NCBI GenBank assembly: GCA_002343075.1
Contig: DDRH01000019.1
Span: forward strand, 1-39,405
Direction of reading: 5' to 3'
DNA length: 39,405 bases
From: Phycisphaerales bacterium UBA2421
GTDB lineage: Bacteria; Planctomycetota; Phycisphaerae; Tepidisphaerales; Tepidisphaeraceae
Shown in pieces: positions 13,838 through 23,641 of this stretch. Under the pieces are notes generated by a model that did not search any database, was not told the origin of the DNA, and was given only the letters and a program-made list of their open reading frames with translations. The translations under genes and the position numbers were made by a program. The number at the start of each line of letters is the position of its first letter. Within the stretch, counting starts at the first letter, position 1.

Positions 13838-16543
13838 ATGAACGCCAAGAAGCCCAAAGTACTGTTAATCGGATGGGACGCCGCCGACTGGGAACACATC
13901 AACCCGCTGCTCGAAAAAGGTCAGCTTCCCGCACTCGAATCGCTCATTAACGATGGTGTGATGGGCAACCTCAGCACGTTGCAGCCGGTGCTTTCGCCGA
14001 TGCTCTGGAACTCCGTCGCGACCGGAAAGAACGCATACAAGCATGGCATCGCCGGTTTTGTCGAGCCTGACCCGCACCACGGCGGGGCGCGGCCGTTTGC
14101 CAGCACTTCCCGCAGTACCAAGGCAGTCTGGAACATTCTTTCGCAGAACGGGTTTCGTTGTAACGTGGTCAACTGGTGGGCAAGCCACCCTGCCGAGCCG
14201 ATCAATGGGTGTGTTGTATCTAACTTGTTCGGAGCCGTCAGGTTCGACAAGAAAGACGGATGGATCGTTCCGCCGAAGACGATTCATCCCGAGCGGTTTA
14301 CGAAGCAGCTGGCAAAAAACCGCGTTCTGCCTGAAGAAATCTCCGCGGAACAGGTATTGCCGTTTGTTCCACGGGGTCGTGAGGTCAATCAGGACGACGA
14401 CAACCGCCTTTCGCTGCTTGCGACCAACCTCTCGGACATGCTCTCCACGCACGCCGTCTCGACGGCGGTCATGGAATTGCAGGATTGGGACTTCACGGCT
14501 CTCTATTACACCGCAATCGACCATTTCAGCCACTCGTTCATGTCCTACCACCCCCCGCGGCTGCCGTGGGTGAGTGAACAAGAATTCGAGCTTTACAAGG
14601 ACGTCATCAACAGTGTTTACCGCTTTAGCGACATGACTTTGCGCCGCCTGATCGACCTCGCCGGGCCGGATGCAACGGTCATTGTGTGTTCTGATCACGG
14701 TTTTCAGTCCGGCGCGCAGCGCCCACGCCTGCTCCCCAACGAACCGGCGGCCCCTGCGGCGTGGCATCGACAGTTTGGCATATTCGTAGCGAAGGGGCCG
14801 AATATTAAGAAAGACGAGCGCGTACAGGGCGCCACGCTGCTCGATATCGCCCCCACGATTCTGAGCATGTTCGGCCTGCCCGCAGGCAAAGACATGGATG
14901 GCCGCCCGCTGGTCGAGATCTTCGAGCGCCCCCCGATGATCCAGGCCATCGACTCATGGGACGCCGTTGACGGCGAAGCCGGGATGATCAAGGAAGATAC
15001 AGCCACTTCCAGCGCCGACGACGCCGATCAGATCATGCAGCAGCTTGCTGCACTGGGATACGTTGAGGCACCCGGCGCAAACAAAGAAGAGCAAGCCAAG
15101 CTGGCGCGCATCGAAGGCAAGTACAACATCGCCTCGAACCTGATCTGGTGCCAGAAACACCGGGAAGCGGCCGATTTGCTGCTGGAACTGCTTCATGAAT
15201 CGCCATGGGAACCCCGATTCATCATGTCGGCGGTGCGGGCGTTCATCAACATGAACAACCTGACCATGGCCGAGAAGCTGCTCAAATCAGCATTTGACAT
15301 TCGAGCCACGCGAAATCCCAACGCGATCCTGGCCTGGGCCGATATTCTGCGGCAGAAAAACGACCCGGAGCGTGCCCACGCCCTCGTGCTGCTGCTCGAA
15401 TCCAAGATGCAGAATTCGCCCACCGCGCAGACCCAGTTTGGGCTGCATTACTTATGGCTGCGCAAACATGACGATGCCGAGCGCGCTTTCAGGCGCGCGG
15501 TTCAGTTACATCCTGAAAATGCCGAGGCGCATCAGGGGTTGTCAACCGTTTTCTGCAGGCAGGGAAAGAACCAGGAAACAGTTGATGCGGCGCTGGCGGC
15601 GCTAGGCTTCGTCTACCAGATGCCGCAGGCGCACCTGAATCTGGGGATTGCGCTGGCGAGGTCTGGCAACACTGAGCGTGCCATTGGCGCGCTGCGAACG
15701 GCGCTGCATTACAACCGCGACATCCGCAAAGCACACCGCTGGCTGGCAATCATCTACAACCAGAATCCGCTCACCCGCGCGCAGGCGGAGTTTCACAGAG
15801 ATGAATTGAAGCGTATCGCCGGGCAGACCGCCCACATCTCCCATTCCGCCGGCGATGAAAGCGATGAATTGTTTCCGCTTCCCCCGATCCCTTCAGAACA
15901 GGACCGAGACCGAACTGTTTTTGAGCACCGCCCGGCACCCGACGCCAGCGGGCGACGGTCGGGGCGCGTTTTTACGCTCGTGTCTGGCCTGCCACGCTCT
16001 GGCACTTCGCTCATGATGCAGATGCTCGAAGCGGCTGGTCTCCCCCCGAAAACCGACGGCGAGCGCACTGCCGACGTCGACAATCCCAAGGGCTACTACG
16101 AGTGGGAAGCCATTAAGCAAATCGCCGCCAAACCGAGCCTGCTCGATGAGCCTGACCTGGAGAAGAAGGCGATCAAGGTCATCTCGATGCTCCTTCAGGC
16201 CATGCCCTACCGCCACGACTATCGCATTATCTTCATGACCCGGCCCATCGATGAAGTGATGGCGTCGCAGCAAGCCATGATTAAGAATCGTGAAACAACC
16301 GGGGCGTCGCTTTCGCCAGAGCAGCTTAAAGCGGGCATGGCATCGCACCGGGAAGAAGTATTGCGATGGCTGGACGGCCACCCGCGCGCCAAACACCTGG
16401 AAATCGATTATCCGTCGCTGGTCAACGATCCCGAGCCATTTTTAGAGCAGATCGCCAGCTTTCTCGGCCCGGAGTTGCTACCGCACCCCGAAAAAATGCG
16501 GGCAGTCATCGACGGAACGCTTTACCGGCGGCGGGGGAAGTAG
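13838..16543 (+). CDS. phosphodiesterase - TPR - sulfotransferase fusion protein
   Basis: A 901-residue three-part protein without a signal peptide. Residues 1-375 are an alkaline-phosphatase-superfamily (type I phosphodiesterase/nucleotide pyrophosphatase) domain: metal Asp14 in LLIGWDAADW, probable nucleophile Ser53 in VLSPMLWNSVATGK, AIDHFSH (Asp228, His232) and CSDHGF (Asp286, His287). Residues about 420-650 are TPR-like helical repeats (HDDAERAFRRAVQLHPENAEA, then NTERAIGALRTALHYN). Residues 711-901 are a sulfotransferase domain with VSGLPRSGTSLMMQML (715-730) and LEIDYPSLVNDPEPF. Possible roles are sulfation coupled to phosphodiester turnover, such as hydrolysis of PAP by-products or of an acceptor precursor, with the TPR part docking a partner. 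That coupling is inference. The paralogous stand-alone sulfotransferase is at 12039-12599. Confidence 0.88.
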   Translation: MNAKKPKVLLIGWDAADWEHINPLLEKGQLPALESLINDGVMGNLSTLQPVLSPMLWNSVATGKNAYKHGIAGFVEPDPHHGGARPFASTSRSTKAVWNILSQNGFRCNVVNWWASHPAEPINGCVVSNLFGAVRFDKKDGWIVPPKTIHPERFTKQLAKNRVLPEEISAEQVLPFVPRGREVNQDDDNRLSLLATNLSDMLSTHAVSTAVMELQDWDFTALYYTAIDHFSHSFMSYHPPRLPWVSEQEFELYKDVINSVYRFSDMTLRRLIDLAGPDATVIVCSDHGFQSGAQRPRLLPNEPAAPAAWHRQFGIFVAKGPNIKKDERVQGATLLDIAPTILSMFGLPAGKDMDGRPLVEIFERPPMIQAIDSWDAVDGEAGMIKEDTATSSADDADQIMQQLAALGYVEAPGANKEEQAKLARIEGKYNIASNLIWCQKHREAADLLLELLHESPWEPRFIMSAVRAFINMNNLTMAEKLLKSAFDIRATRNPNAILAWADILRQKNDPERAHALVLLLESKMQNSPTAQTQFGLHYLWLRKHDDAERAFRRAVQLHPENAEAHQGLSTVFCRQGKNQETVDAALAALGFVYQMPQAHLNLGIALARSGNTERAIGALRTALHYNRDIRKAHRWLAIIYNQNPLTRAQAEFHRDELKRIAGQTAHISHSAGDESDELFPLPPIPSEQDRDRTVFEHRPAPDASGRRSGRVFTLVSGLPRSGTSLMMQMLEAAGLPPKTDGERTADVDNPKGYYEWEAIKQIAAKPSLLDEPDLEKKAIKVISMLLQAMPYRHDYRIIFMTRPIDEVMASQQAMIKNRETTGASLSPEQLKAGMASHREEVLRWLDGHPRAKHLEIDYPSLVNDPEPFLEQIASFLGPELLPHPEKMRAVIDGTLYRRRGK

Positions 16544-16646
16544 GCCTTGGCGGCTCAAATGTCGCCGCAATTCTCCAAAAACCCGCCCCGCCGTTAGATT
16601 CCCGCTACTTTCTGCGTCTGAATTGGTGCAGGTAGTTGAAGGATCA

Positions 16647-17237
16647 ATGGCTGACGGGTCTCTGGAAACCTCGCGGTGGGTGGCGCTTGCGGTGTCGGGC
16701 GACCGGTCGGCGTTTGCGCGGCTGATCGGGCTTCACGAGCGCCGATCACTGGCGACAGCCTTCGCGGTCGTGGGCTGCGCGGCAACCGCGGCCGACGTAG
16801 TGCAGGATGCGATGCTTCGCGCGTGGCAGCGGATTCACGAGTTGCAGGACCCCGAGCGGTTTGCGTCGTGGCTTAGCCGAATTGTCCGCAACCTGGCAAT
16901 TGACACACTGCGCCGTTCCCCGCGCGCCGCGGCATCCATGGAACGACTCTCGCTTGTGCCCGTGCACGACCCGGACGCCGCCGAGCAAAGTGAACTGGCT
17001 GATCGACTGAACGGCGCGCTGGCTGAGTTGGATGCCACCACGAGGCTCGCAGTGACGTTGCGCTATTTTGATAACCTGTCGAGCGCGCAGATCGGCGACA
17101 TGGTTGGGCTAAGCGGCGCCGCGATTGACATGCGCCTCTCACGGGCGCGCGGCGTGCTCCGCAAGAAATTGTCGTGCCTGCTCCCCGCTGAACCGCCAGC
17201 ACTCGCCGACACCGTAATGCACCGAGGTGTGATGTGA
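16647..17237 (+). CDS. ECF-type RNA polymerase sigma factor
   Basis: 196 residues from the ATG at 16647, preceded by AAGGA; an in-frame upstream start at 16623 is less likely. Sigma region 2 is AADVVQDAMLRAWQRIHELQ with FASWLSRIVRNLAIDTLRR. Region 4 is LDATTRLAVTLRYFDNLSSA, QIGDMVGLSGAAIDMRLSRA and RGVLRKKL. It directs RNA polymerase to an extracytoplasmic-stress-type regulon. Its stop overlaps the GTG of the next gene (GTGA), a usual arrangement for sigma and anti-sigma pairs. Confidence 0.92.
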   Translation: MADGSLETSRWVALAVSGDRSAFARLIGLHERRSLATAFAVVGCAATAADVVQDAMLRAWQRIHELQDPERFASWLSRIVRNLAIDTLRRSPRAAASMERLSLVPVHDPDAAEQSELADRLNGALAELDATTRLAVTLRYFDNLSSAQIGDMVGLSGAAIDMRLSRARGVLRKKLSCLLPAEPPALADTVMHRGVM

Positions 17238-17809
17238 AAGAAAGGCTTAAGACAGATTCACCCCCCCCACTTGAACCGCACGGGTCAGCCGCCGCCGGTG
17301 ACCCGCTGGACGCGCTCTTGCGCCGCGGGCTGTCCGAGCAGCTTGATATGCACATCGGCCGTGCCGCCGAGCGGTTTCTGGCCGAGAGCGATCGCCCCGC
17401 CCTGACAGCACCGTCGGGCAGCGCGATGCGGCTCTGGTGGGCAGTTCCATTGCTCGCCGCAGCAGCCGTGGTGGCGATGTTCGCAGCGCCGGTGTTTCGC
17501 GCCGCCCAGTCAAGCCCGGCCGACCCATCAATTGCCTCGCAGCGGGCAACCAACCCGGGCCATCTTCCGTCGCACGGGGCCGATGCGTCGCTCACGCAGG
17601 TCAGATACGAACCGACCGAAGTCGGCGGTGCGGTGAAATGGGCTGACCAGTACGAAGGTATGGTCTGGCTTGATGACGAAACCCCCGCACAAAAGATCCG
17701 ACGGCACCGGCTGGAAACGCTCGAGTGGACCGACCCGCTGGATTCCTCGCGCATCCAGATCACGCTGCCCAGAGAAGAGATTGTTCTGGTTAGTTCTCCG
17801 AAGCTTTGA
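17234..17809 (+). CDS. single-pass membrane protein, candidate anti-sigma factor
   Basis: 191 residues with a GTG start overlapping the sigma stop. The N-terminal 65 residues are cytosolic and contain a helical segment (DALLRRGLSEQLDMHIGRAA). One transmembrane helix lies at about 68-87 (LWWAVPLLAAAAVVAMFAAP), followed by a periplasmic-type domain. No HxxxCxxC zinc anti-sigma motif is present, so the anti-sigma role rests on gene order and topology. The C-terminal IQITLPREEIVLVSSPKL looks like a beta-rich ending. Confidence 0.7.
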   Translation: MKERLKTDSPPPLEPHGSAAAGDPLDALLRRGLSEQLDMHIGRAAERFLAESDRPALTAPSGSAMRLWWAVPLLAAAAVVAMFAAPVFRAAQSSPADPSIASQRATNPGHLPSHGADASLTQVRYEPTEVGGAVKWADQYEGMVWLDDETPAQKIRRHRLETLEWTDPLDSSRIQITLPREEIVLVSSPKL

Positions 17810-17884
17810 ACGTCCTGATTTTTGCGTTCCGGGAATTTCGGGTGCGACTTCGCACCGGTTTGTGCATTCAAGAGGAGTAGAGCA

Positions 17885-18859
17885 ATGAATAGAGTAGCGA
17901 CATGGATTCTCACAGGAATGTTTGCCGCCGGCACCGGTTGCGTGACGGCCCAGCCCGCGCGGGCGGATGATGCCCCCGCCGCCGCCCGCGAGGAGGCGCG
18001 CGCCGCGCAGCAAGCCGCTGAAGCGGCGCTCAAGGAAGCGCGCCGCGCCGAAACACAGGCCGGCCAGGCCGCTGCCGAAGTTCGTGCCAAGATTCGCGCT
18101 TCGGGCTTCGGGGGCGCGCCCACGGTGGATGTGTATGCCAGAAAGGTAAAGAAAGAGAAGGCGGCTTACCTTGGGGTGACCACCTCACCGGTGGCAGGCG
18201 CGCTACGGGAACATATGAAGCTGCAACGGGGGTTCGGCCTGGTGGTCGATACCGTCGAAGAAACCTCAGCCGCCGGGCAGGCGGGCATTCAGCAGTTCGA
18301 TATTCTTCAGAAACTGAATGATCAATTGCTCATCAACACGCAGCAATTGTCAGTGCTTATCCGGTCGATGAAGCCGAATGACAAGGTATCCATCACGCTG
18401 CTTCGCGGGGGGCAATCCTCGACCGTCGATGTCACGCTTCAGGAGAAAGAGCTTCCCGTCCTCGGCGAAGCAAGCGGAGGCTTCGGCGGCGAGTTCTGGA
18501 CCACCGAAGCACCCATGGGAGCCGCCCGCGCCGCTTTCCCGGCGGTAAACAGCATTGAACTGTCGCCCGCGGGCGAGTTGCAACTGTTCCGTAGCTTTGC
18601 CGATGAGGCATCAAGCTCGCAAAGTGTTTACAGCGACAGCGAAATGTCACTCACCATCAGCGGAACCGGTGACGAGCGCACGCTGGAAGCGAAAGACGCC
18701 GACGGCACCGTGCTGTTTGAAGGCCCCATTGCCACGGACGACCAGAGAAAAACGCTGCCCGATAAGGTCGCTGAGAAGCTGACCAAGTTTGAGTCGCGTC
18801 TCGAGAAGATCGGCACCAGCTCCGGAAAGAATATTCGGGTGCGCGTGATCGAACCCTAA
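17885..18859 (+). CDS. exported PDZ-domain protein
   Basis: 324 residues from the ATG at 17885, chosen for the AGAGGAG site upstream. A signal sequence is followed either by a possible lipobox (AAGTGC, Cys20) or by signal-peptidase I cleavage near AQPARA. An Ala/Glu/Arg-rich coiled coil covers about 30-65. The PDZ domain (about 85-185) shows KAAYLGVTTSPV, GFGLVVDTVEETSAAGQAGI, QQFDILQKLNDQLLINTQQL and NDKVSITLLRGGQSSTVDV. No protease domain is present, so it probably binds unfolded C termini or partner proteins in the envelope. Its place after a sigma/anti-sigma pair suggests a stress-sensing role. Confidence 0.85.
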   Translation: MNRVATWILTGMFAAGTGCVTAQPARADDAPAAAREEARAAQQAAEAALKEARRAETQAGQAAAEVRAKIRASGFGGAPTVDVYARKVKKEKAAYLGVTTSPVAGALREHMKLQRGFGLVVDTVEETSAAGQAGIQQFDILQKLNDQLLINTQQLSVLIRSMKPNDKVSITLLRGGQSSTVDVTLQEKELPVLGEASGGFGGEFWTTEAPMGAARAAFPAVNSIELSPAGELQLFRSFADEASSSQSVYSDSEMSLTISGTGDERTLEAKDADGTVLFEGPIATDDQRKTLPDKVAEKLTKFESRLEKIGTSSGKNIRVRVIEP

Positions 18860-18901
18860 GCCGTTCGCGCGCACGCCGCACAGTACGAGTTCTCCACGAT
18901 C

Positions 18902-18935
18902 CGCCCGTCGCCTAACCAAAGGCGGCGGGCGCTTT
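18902..18935 (+). terminator. hairpin terminator after the PDZ gene
   Basis: CGCCCGTCGCC (18902-18912), loop TAACCAAA, GGCGGCGGGCG (18921-18931), then CTTT. The 11-bp stem has one G-U pair and the T-run is short. It lies 43 bases after the stop. Confidence 0.5.
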
Positions 18936-19007
18936 CGTGCGCGGTATCTGCCGGATCGATCATCCCGCAATCTTGACGCGCCGTGGCGGCCCCGGGACAG
19001 TGCGAGG

Positions 19008-20273
19008 GTGAATGAGAAGACTCCGCCAGCGACCCGACCGACCGAAGCCACCCCCGGGGAGGCTCAACTTGAATCGGAGGTGAAAGGTCCACTGGCAACG
19101 CGCCTTGGCGAAATTGCCGGCGTCTTCACCCTGCTAGGCTTCACCGCCTTTGGCGGCCCCGCAGCGCATATTTCGATGATTGAAGATCAGGTGGTGACGC
19201 GTCGAAACTGGCTGACCCGAAAACATCTGCTGGACATCATCAGCGCGATCAACTTCATTCCCGGCCCCAACTCCACTGAATTGGTCATGCACCTCGGTTA
19301 TCTGCGCGCGGGCATGGCAGGATTGGTAGTGGCCGGAGCGTGCTTCATCACACCGGCGGTGCTCATCATTCTGCCGATTGCCTGGGCCTACATCAGCTAC
19401 GGCGCACTGCCGCGGGTCGCCGGCGTGATGGCGATGATCAGCTGCGCAGTGGTGGCGATCGTCGCGGTGGCGGCCTGGCGATTTGCCACACCACTCGCGC
19501 GCCAGCCTCAATCGATGGCGATTGCGCTCGCGTGCGCGGTGATGGCGATCCTTCTCGGCCGGTACACTCGACTCCAGCCGGAACTGGTCATTCTGGCTTT
19601 TGCCGGGCTGTCGGGCATTGTCATCGGCGAGTTCGCCCGGGCGCGATCGATGTTCCGCGCCATCGCTCCCCTGCCGCTTTCGGCCATGATGTCGATGCAC
19701 GCTGCCGTGCCGGAGTATGTCCGTGGGATGGGATCACTTTGCCTGTTTCTGTTGAAGGTGGGCGCGACACTTTTCGGCAGCGGCTATGTGCTGGTGAGCT
19801 ACCTGCGGAGCGGGTTGGTGATTGATCTGAAGTGGCTGACCGAACAACAGCTGCTCGACGCGATCGCAGTCGGGCAGTTTACACCCGGTCCGCTTCTGAC
19901 CACGGCCACCTTCGTCGGCTATCTGCTCGGAGAGGGTCGGTTTGGCGGCGGACATGTCGGAGGTGTTGCCGGCGCGGTGTTGGCAACTCTGGCGATCTTT
20001 CTACCGTCGTTCATATTGGTCGCCCTCGTCGGACCGGTGATGCAGCGGCTGCGCGATAACCGCATCGCGCGCAACTCACTTGACGGCATGAACGCCGCCG
20101 TCGCGGCGCTGCTCATTTTGGTGTGCGTGCAACTCGGCGTGGCATCGATCAACGCCGGCGGGCTGGCAGGCGCCGCAGTCATGGCGGCAGCGGGCGTGAT
20201 GCTCGCATTCAAGCTGAACGCGACCTGGGTGATTCTGGGCGCGATCTGCGTCGGTATGCTGCTGCCGGGATAA
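19008..20273 (+). CDS. chrA: chromate transporter, two-domain ChrA type
   Basis: 421 residues with a GTG start. Both CHR-domain halves are present. First half: GFTAFGGPAAHISMIEDQVV, then RRNWLTRKHLLDII and NFIPGPNSTEL. Second half: LLKVGATLFGSGYVLVSYL, LTEQQLLDAIAVGQFTPGPL and TTATFVGYLL. About 10-12 membrane helices. Members export chromate across the inner membrane, usually proton-driven. The first 30 residues are a hydrophilic Pro/Thr/Glu-rich extension. It converges on the MntR-like gene with only 6 bases between the stops. Confidence 0.9.
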   Translation: MNEKTPPATRPTEATPGEAQLESEVKGPLATRLGEIAGVFTLLGFTAFGGPAAHISMIEDQVVTRRNWLTRKHLLDIISAINFIPGPNSTELVMHLGYLRAGMAGLVVAGACFITPAVLIILPIAWAYISYGALPRVAGVMAMISCAVVAIVAVAAWRFATPLARQPQSMAIALACAVMAILLGRYTRLQPELVILAFAGLSGIVIGEFARARSMFRAIAPLPLSAMMSMHAAVPEYVRGMGSLCLFLLKVGATLFGSGYVLVSYLRSGLVIDLKWLTEQQLLDAIAVGQFTPGPLLTTATFVGYLLGEGRFGGGHVGGVAGAVLATLAIFLPSFILVALVGPVMQRLRDNRIARNSLDGMNAAVAALLILVCVQLGVASINAGGLAGAAVMAAAGVMLAFKLNATWVILGAICVGMLLPG

Positions 20274-20279
20274 CCCGGG

Positions 20280-20936
20280 TCACTCCACAAACACCTTGCG
20301 AGCCGCGGAAAACCCGAGCACAACCGGATCGTCTCCACCGGGCACAACGACCACTGCGCCGGCTACTTCATCTCGGTTCTCGACGCGCACGAGCGCGCCG
20401 GGGATCAAGCCCGATCGTTCCATGAGTTGCAGAAATGCCGGCTGCTGATCGGCCACTCGGCTCACGCGAAGACGTTTCTTCACCTCGCAATCGGCAAGAC
20501 TCACGGCAGACGGTTCGGCCATTTTCCCGCGGGCCGACGGAATGGGGTCGCCGTGCGGATCGACACTGGGATGCCCGAGAAAGTCGTCGATGCGTTCGAG
20601 CACACGATCGCTGACGGCATGTTCAAGCTCTTCGGCTTCGGTGTGCACTTCCGACCAATCCAAACCGAGCGCTTTCACCAGAAACAACTCGAGCAATCGG
20701 TGTCGTCGAAGCACATGCAACGCCAGCTGCTCCCCCCCGCGGGTAAGCCGCACGCCGGTGCGCGGCGCGTACTCTGCCAGCCCGCTGTCCGACAGCGCCT
20801 TGACCATGCTGGTGGCGGTTCCCGGGACGACGTTCATGATCGTCGCGAGTTGCCCCACCGGCACCAGCCCGTCCGCCGTCGTCTGTTGCGCCAGAAATAT
20901 CCGCTTGACGTAGTTTTCAACTGTACTGCTCGCCAT
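20280..20936 (-). CDS. mntR: MntR/DtxR-family metal-dependent repressor
   Basis: 218 residues from the ATG at 20936. An N-terminal winged helix (STVENYVKRIFLAQQTTADG, VPVGQLATIMNVVPGTATSM) is followed by the metal-binding/dimerisation domain (RRHRLLELFLVKALGLDWSE, VHTEAEELEHAVSD) and a C-terminal FeoA/SH3-like domain (LIPGALVRVENRDEVAGA). The ligand run ExxEH (EELEH) has Glu where iron-sensing DtxR has Cys102, so it resembles manganese-sensing MntR. The MntR residues Asp8 and Glu11 are Asn and Lys here, so its second metal position must differ. It is divergent from the metal-uptake operon, and the palindrome at 21001-21020 is its likely operator. I infer repression when manganese is replete. 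Confidence 0.85.
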   Translation of the reverse strand: MASSTVENYVKRIFLAQQTTADGLVPVGQLATIMNVVPGTATSMVKALSDSGLAEYAPRTGVRLTRGGEQLALHVLRRHRLLELFLVKALGLDWSEVHTEAEELEHAVSDRVLERIDDFLGHPSVDPHGDPIPSARGKMAEPSAVSLADCEVKKRLRVSRVADQQPAFLQLMERSGLIPGALVRVENRDEVAGAVVVVPGGDDPVVLGFSAARKVFVE

Positions 20937-20971
20937 CTTGATTACTCGAATGATACATCGCGAAGGCTCGC

Positions 20972-21020
20972 TTGACAAAACAACTACTACCCGTCATACT
21001 AATTTTGACTAATCAAAATT
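20972..21020 (+). promoter_or_regulatory. promoter and 20-bp palindromic operator of the metal-uptake operon
   Basis: TTGACA (20972-20977), 17-bp spacer, CATACT (20995-21000), then the palindrome AATTTTGACTAATCAAAATT at 21001-21020 (8-bp perfect arms, 4-bp centre). The predicted transcription start falls inside the palindrome. The first ATG is at 21024 with no Shine-Dalgarno sequence, so the mRNA leader would be very short. The sibling palindrome is at 9756-9773. Confidence 0.65.
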
Positions 21021-21023
21021 GCA

Positions 21024-21848
21024 ATGATGAACACTCGTTTACTCCCAGTCGTCGGCTCGCTCCTTGCCTTTCCTTTGCTCGCGCAGGCTTCTGATAAGTC
21101 TGCGTTTCACCTGTTTAACCCAACCCCGCGCGAACTCATGCGCGACATGTCCACCGACCGGCCGGACGTGACCGAAAGCCCCATTACCGTCGATGCGGGA
21201 CATCTGCAGGTGGAGATGAGCTTCGTCGAATACGCCCGAGACCGATCGACCGACCGGTTTGACGTTGCGCCCCTCAATCTCAAGATCGGATTAACCAACT
21301 TCGCAGACCTTCAACTCGTGCTCAATCCATACACACATATCGAATCCGCAGAAGTAGCTGTGGATGGCTTCGGCGATACCCAGGTGCGATTGAAACTCAA
21401 CATGTGGGGCAACGACGGCGGAACAACCGCGCTGGCGTTGATGCCCTTTATCACGCTTCCCACCGGCGACGGTGATGTGGGCGTGAGCGAGGTGGAGGGA
21501 GGGCTGATCATTCCTTTCAGTACCGAGCTTCCGGCGGGTTTTGGGCTGGGGCTGATGCTCGAACTGGATTGCGTGCGAAACGATGCCGACGACGGATATC
21601 GGCTGGACCTCGTCCACAGCGCCGCCGTCGGGAGGGAGATCGCCGGGCCGCTGGGCGGGTTTGTGGAATATGTCGGCGTGATGCCGTTTGACCCGGACGA
21701 CGGCGCCGACTCATACATCGCAACGCTCGGCGGTGGATGCACCTACGCGATCAGCCCCGACCTGCAACTGGATGCCGCGGTGCAGTTCGGGCTGACCGAC
21801 TCGGCTGACGATTTTTCAATATTGCTCGGACTTTCATTCCGCATCTAA
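21024..21848 (+). CDS. outer-membrane beta-barrel transporter (MetA-phenol-degradation-like)
   Basis: 274 residues. Signal peptide: LLPVVGSLLAFPLLAQA. The mature protein opens with MSTDRPDVTESPITVDAGHL, the typical 'DRPD.T.SP..V..GH.Q.E' start of PF13557-like barrels, and continues as alternating strands ending SADDFSILLGLSFRI with an aromatic/hydrophobic C terminus. It heads the operon before the binding protein. Here it may pass metal or a metal chelate through the outer membrane. This family is usually annotated only as 'transporter', so the metal role is inferred from position. The start is 21024 or the next Met at 21027. Confidence 0.75.
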   Translation: MMNTRLLPVVGSLLAFPLLAQASDKSAFHLFNPTPRELMRDMSTDRPDVTESPITVDAGHLQVEMSFVEYARDRSTDRFDVAPLNLKIGLTNFADLQLVLNPYTHIESAEVAVDGFGDTQVRLKLNMWGNDGGTTALALMPFITLPTGDGDVGVSEVEGGLIIPFSTELPAGFGLGLMLELDCVRNDADDGYRLDLVHSAAVGREIAGPLGGFVEYVGVMPFDPDDGADSYIATLGGGCTYAISPDLQLDAAVQFGLTDSADDFSILLGLSFRI

Positions 21849-21868
21849 CTTTCTTTGCAGGAACGCTC

Positions 21869-22794
21869 ATGCGACCAGTTTTTCTCTGCATTTTGTTCTG
21901 CGCGTTGTCGCAAGGATGCGATCAACCTTCAGCGACGCAGGCCACGGCGACGAAACCGCGCGTCGTCGCCACCACAACGATGATCGGCGACCTCGTCAGG
22001 CAGATCGGTGGGGAGGATGTGGCTCTAACGGTGATCATGCCGGCGGGGGTTGATCCGCATTCGTTCAAGCCTTCGACCGCCGACATGGCCGAGGTTGCCC
22101 GGGCCGACCTGGTTTTCTACAACGGCCTGCATCTCGAAGGGAAGATGGTCGAGTTGCTCGAACAAAAGCTGGGCGGGCGAGCATTTGCCATCACGCGCGA
22201 TATGCCCCGCGGAAAACTGCTTGCCTGGGCCGAAGGCGAATCGGGCGCATACGACCCGCATGTTTGGTTTGACCCGACGCTGTGGGTCGATGCGGCAAAG
22301 CTCATCGGCGCCGAACTGGCAAAGAAAGACCCCGCCAAGGCCCCCGACTACCACAACCGCACCGCGGCGGCGGTCGAAGCGCTTATGTTGCTGGACGGTG
22401 AGGTCCGCGGCAAGTTGGCGATGATCCCCGCCGAGCGCCGTGTGCTGATTACGAGCCATGATGCGTTTAGCTACTTCGGCCGCGCCTATGATATTGACGT
22501 GCGCGGCCTGCAGGGAATCAGTACAGAAACGCAGGCCGGGCTAACCAACATCACCGCAGCGGTGGATCATATTGTGGCGAAAAAAATCCCGGCGATCTTC
22601 GTGGAAAGCTCGGTGCCACACAGCACAATCGAACGCGTGGTGGCCGACTGTAAAGCTCGCGGTGTTGAAGTAACCATCGGCGGCGAACTTTACAGCGACG
22701 CAATGGGCAGCCCCGGCGAGCGTCCCGGCTATGCGGTTGACACTTACGCCGGAATGATGCGATACAACGTTGATCTGCTCGTCAACGGGCTGAG

Positions 22795-22798
<4 letters not shown>
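21869..22798 (+). CDS. manganese/zinc ABC transporter substrate-binding lipoprotein
   Basis: 309 residues. The lipoprotein signal ends CALSQGC (Cys17). It is a cluster A-I (TroA/MntC/ZnuA/PsaA) binding protein: VVATTTMIGDLVRQIGGEDV, MPAGVDPHSFKPSTADM (first His), DPHVWFDPTLWVDAAKL (second His), SHDAFSYFGRAYDIDVRGLQ, IFVESSVPHSTIERV (Glu) and LYSDAMGSPGE (Asp). The His-His-Glu-Asp set fits Mn2+ or Fe2+ binders rather than ZnuA-type zinc binders, and no His-rich loop is present. An AGGAACGCTC ribosome site precedes the ATG. The stop overlaps the ATPase GTG start. Confidence 0.92.
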
Positions 22799-23634
<836 letters not shown>

Positions 23635-23641
23635 CGCGATC

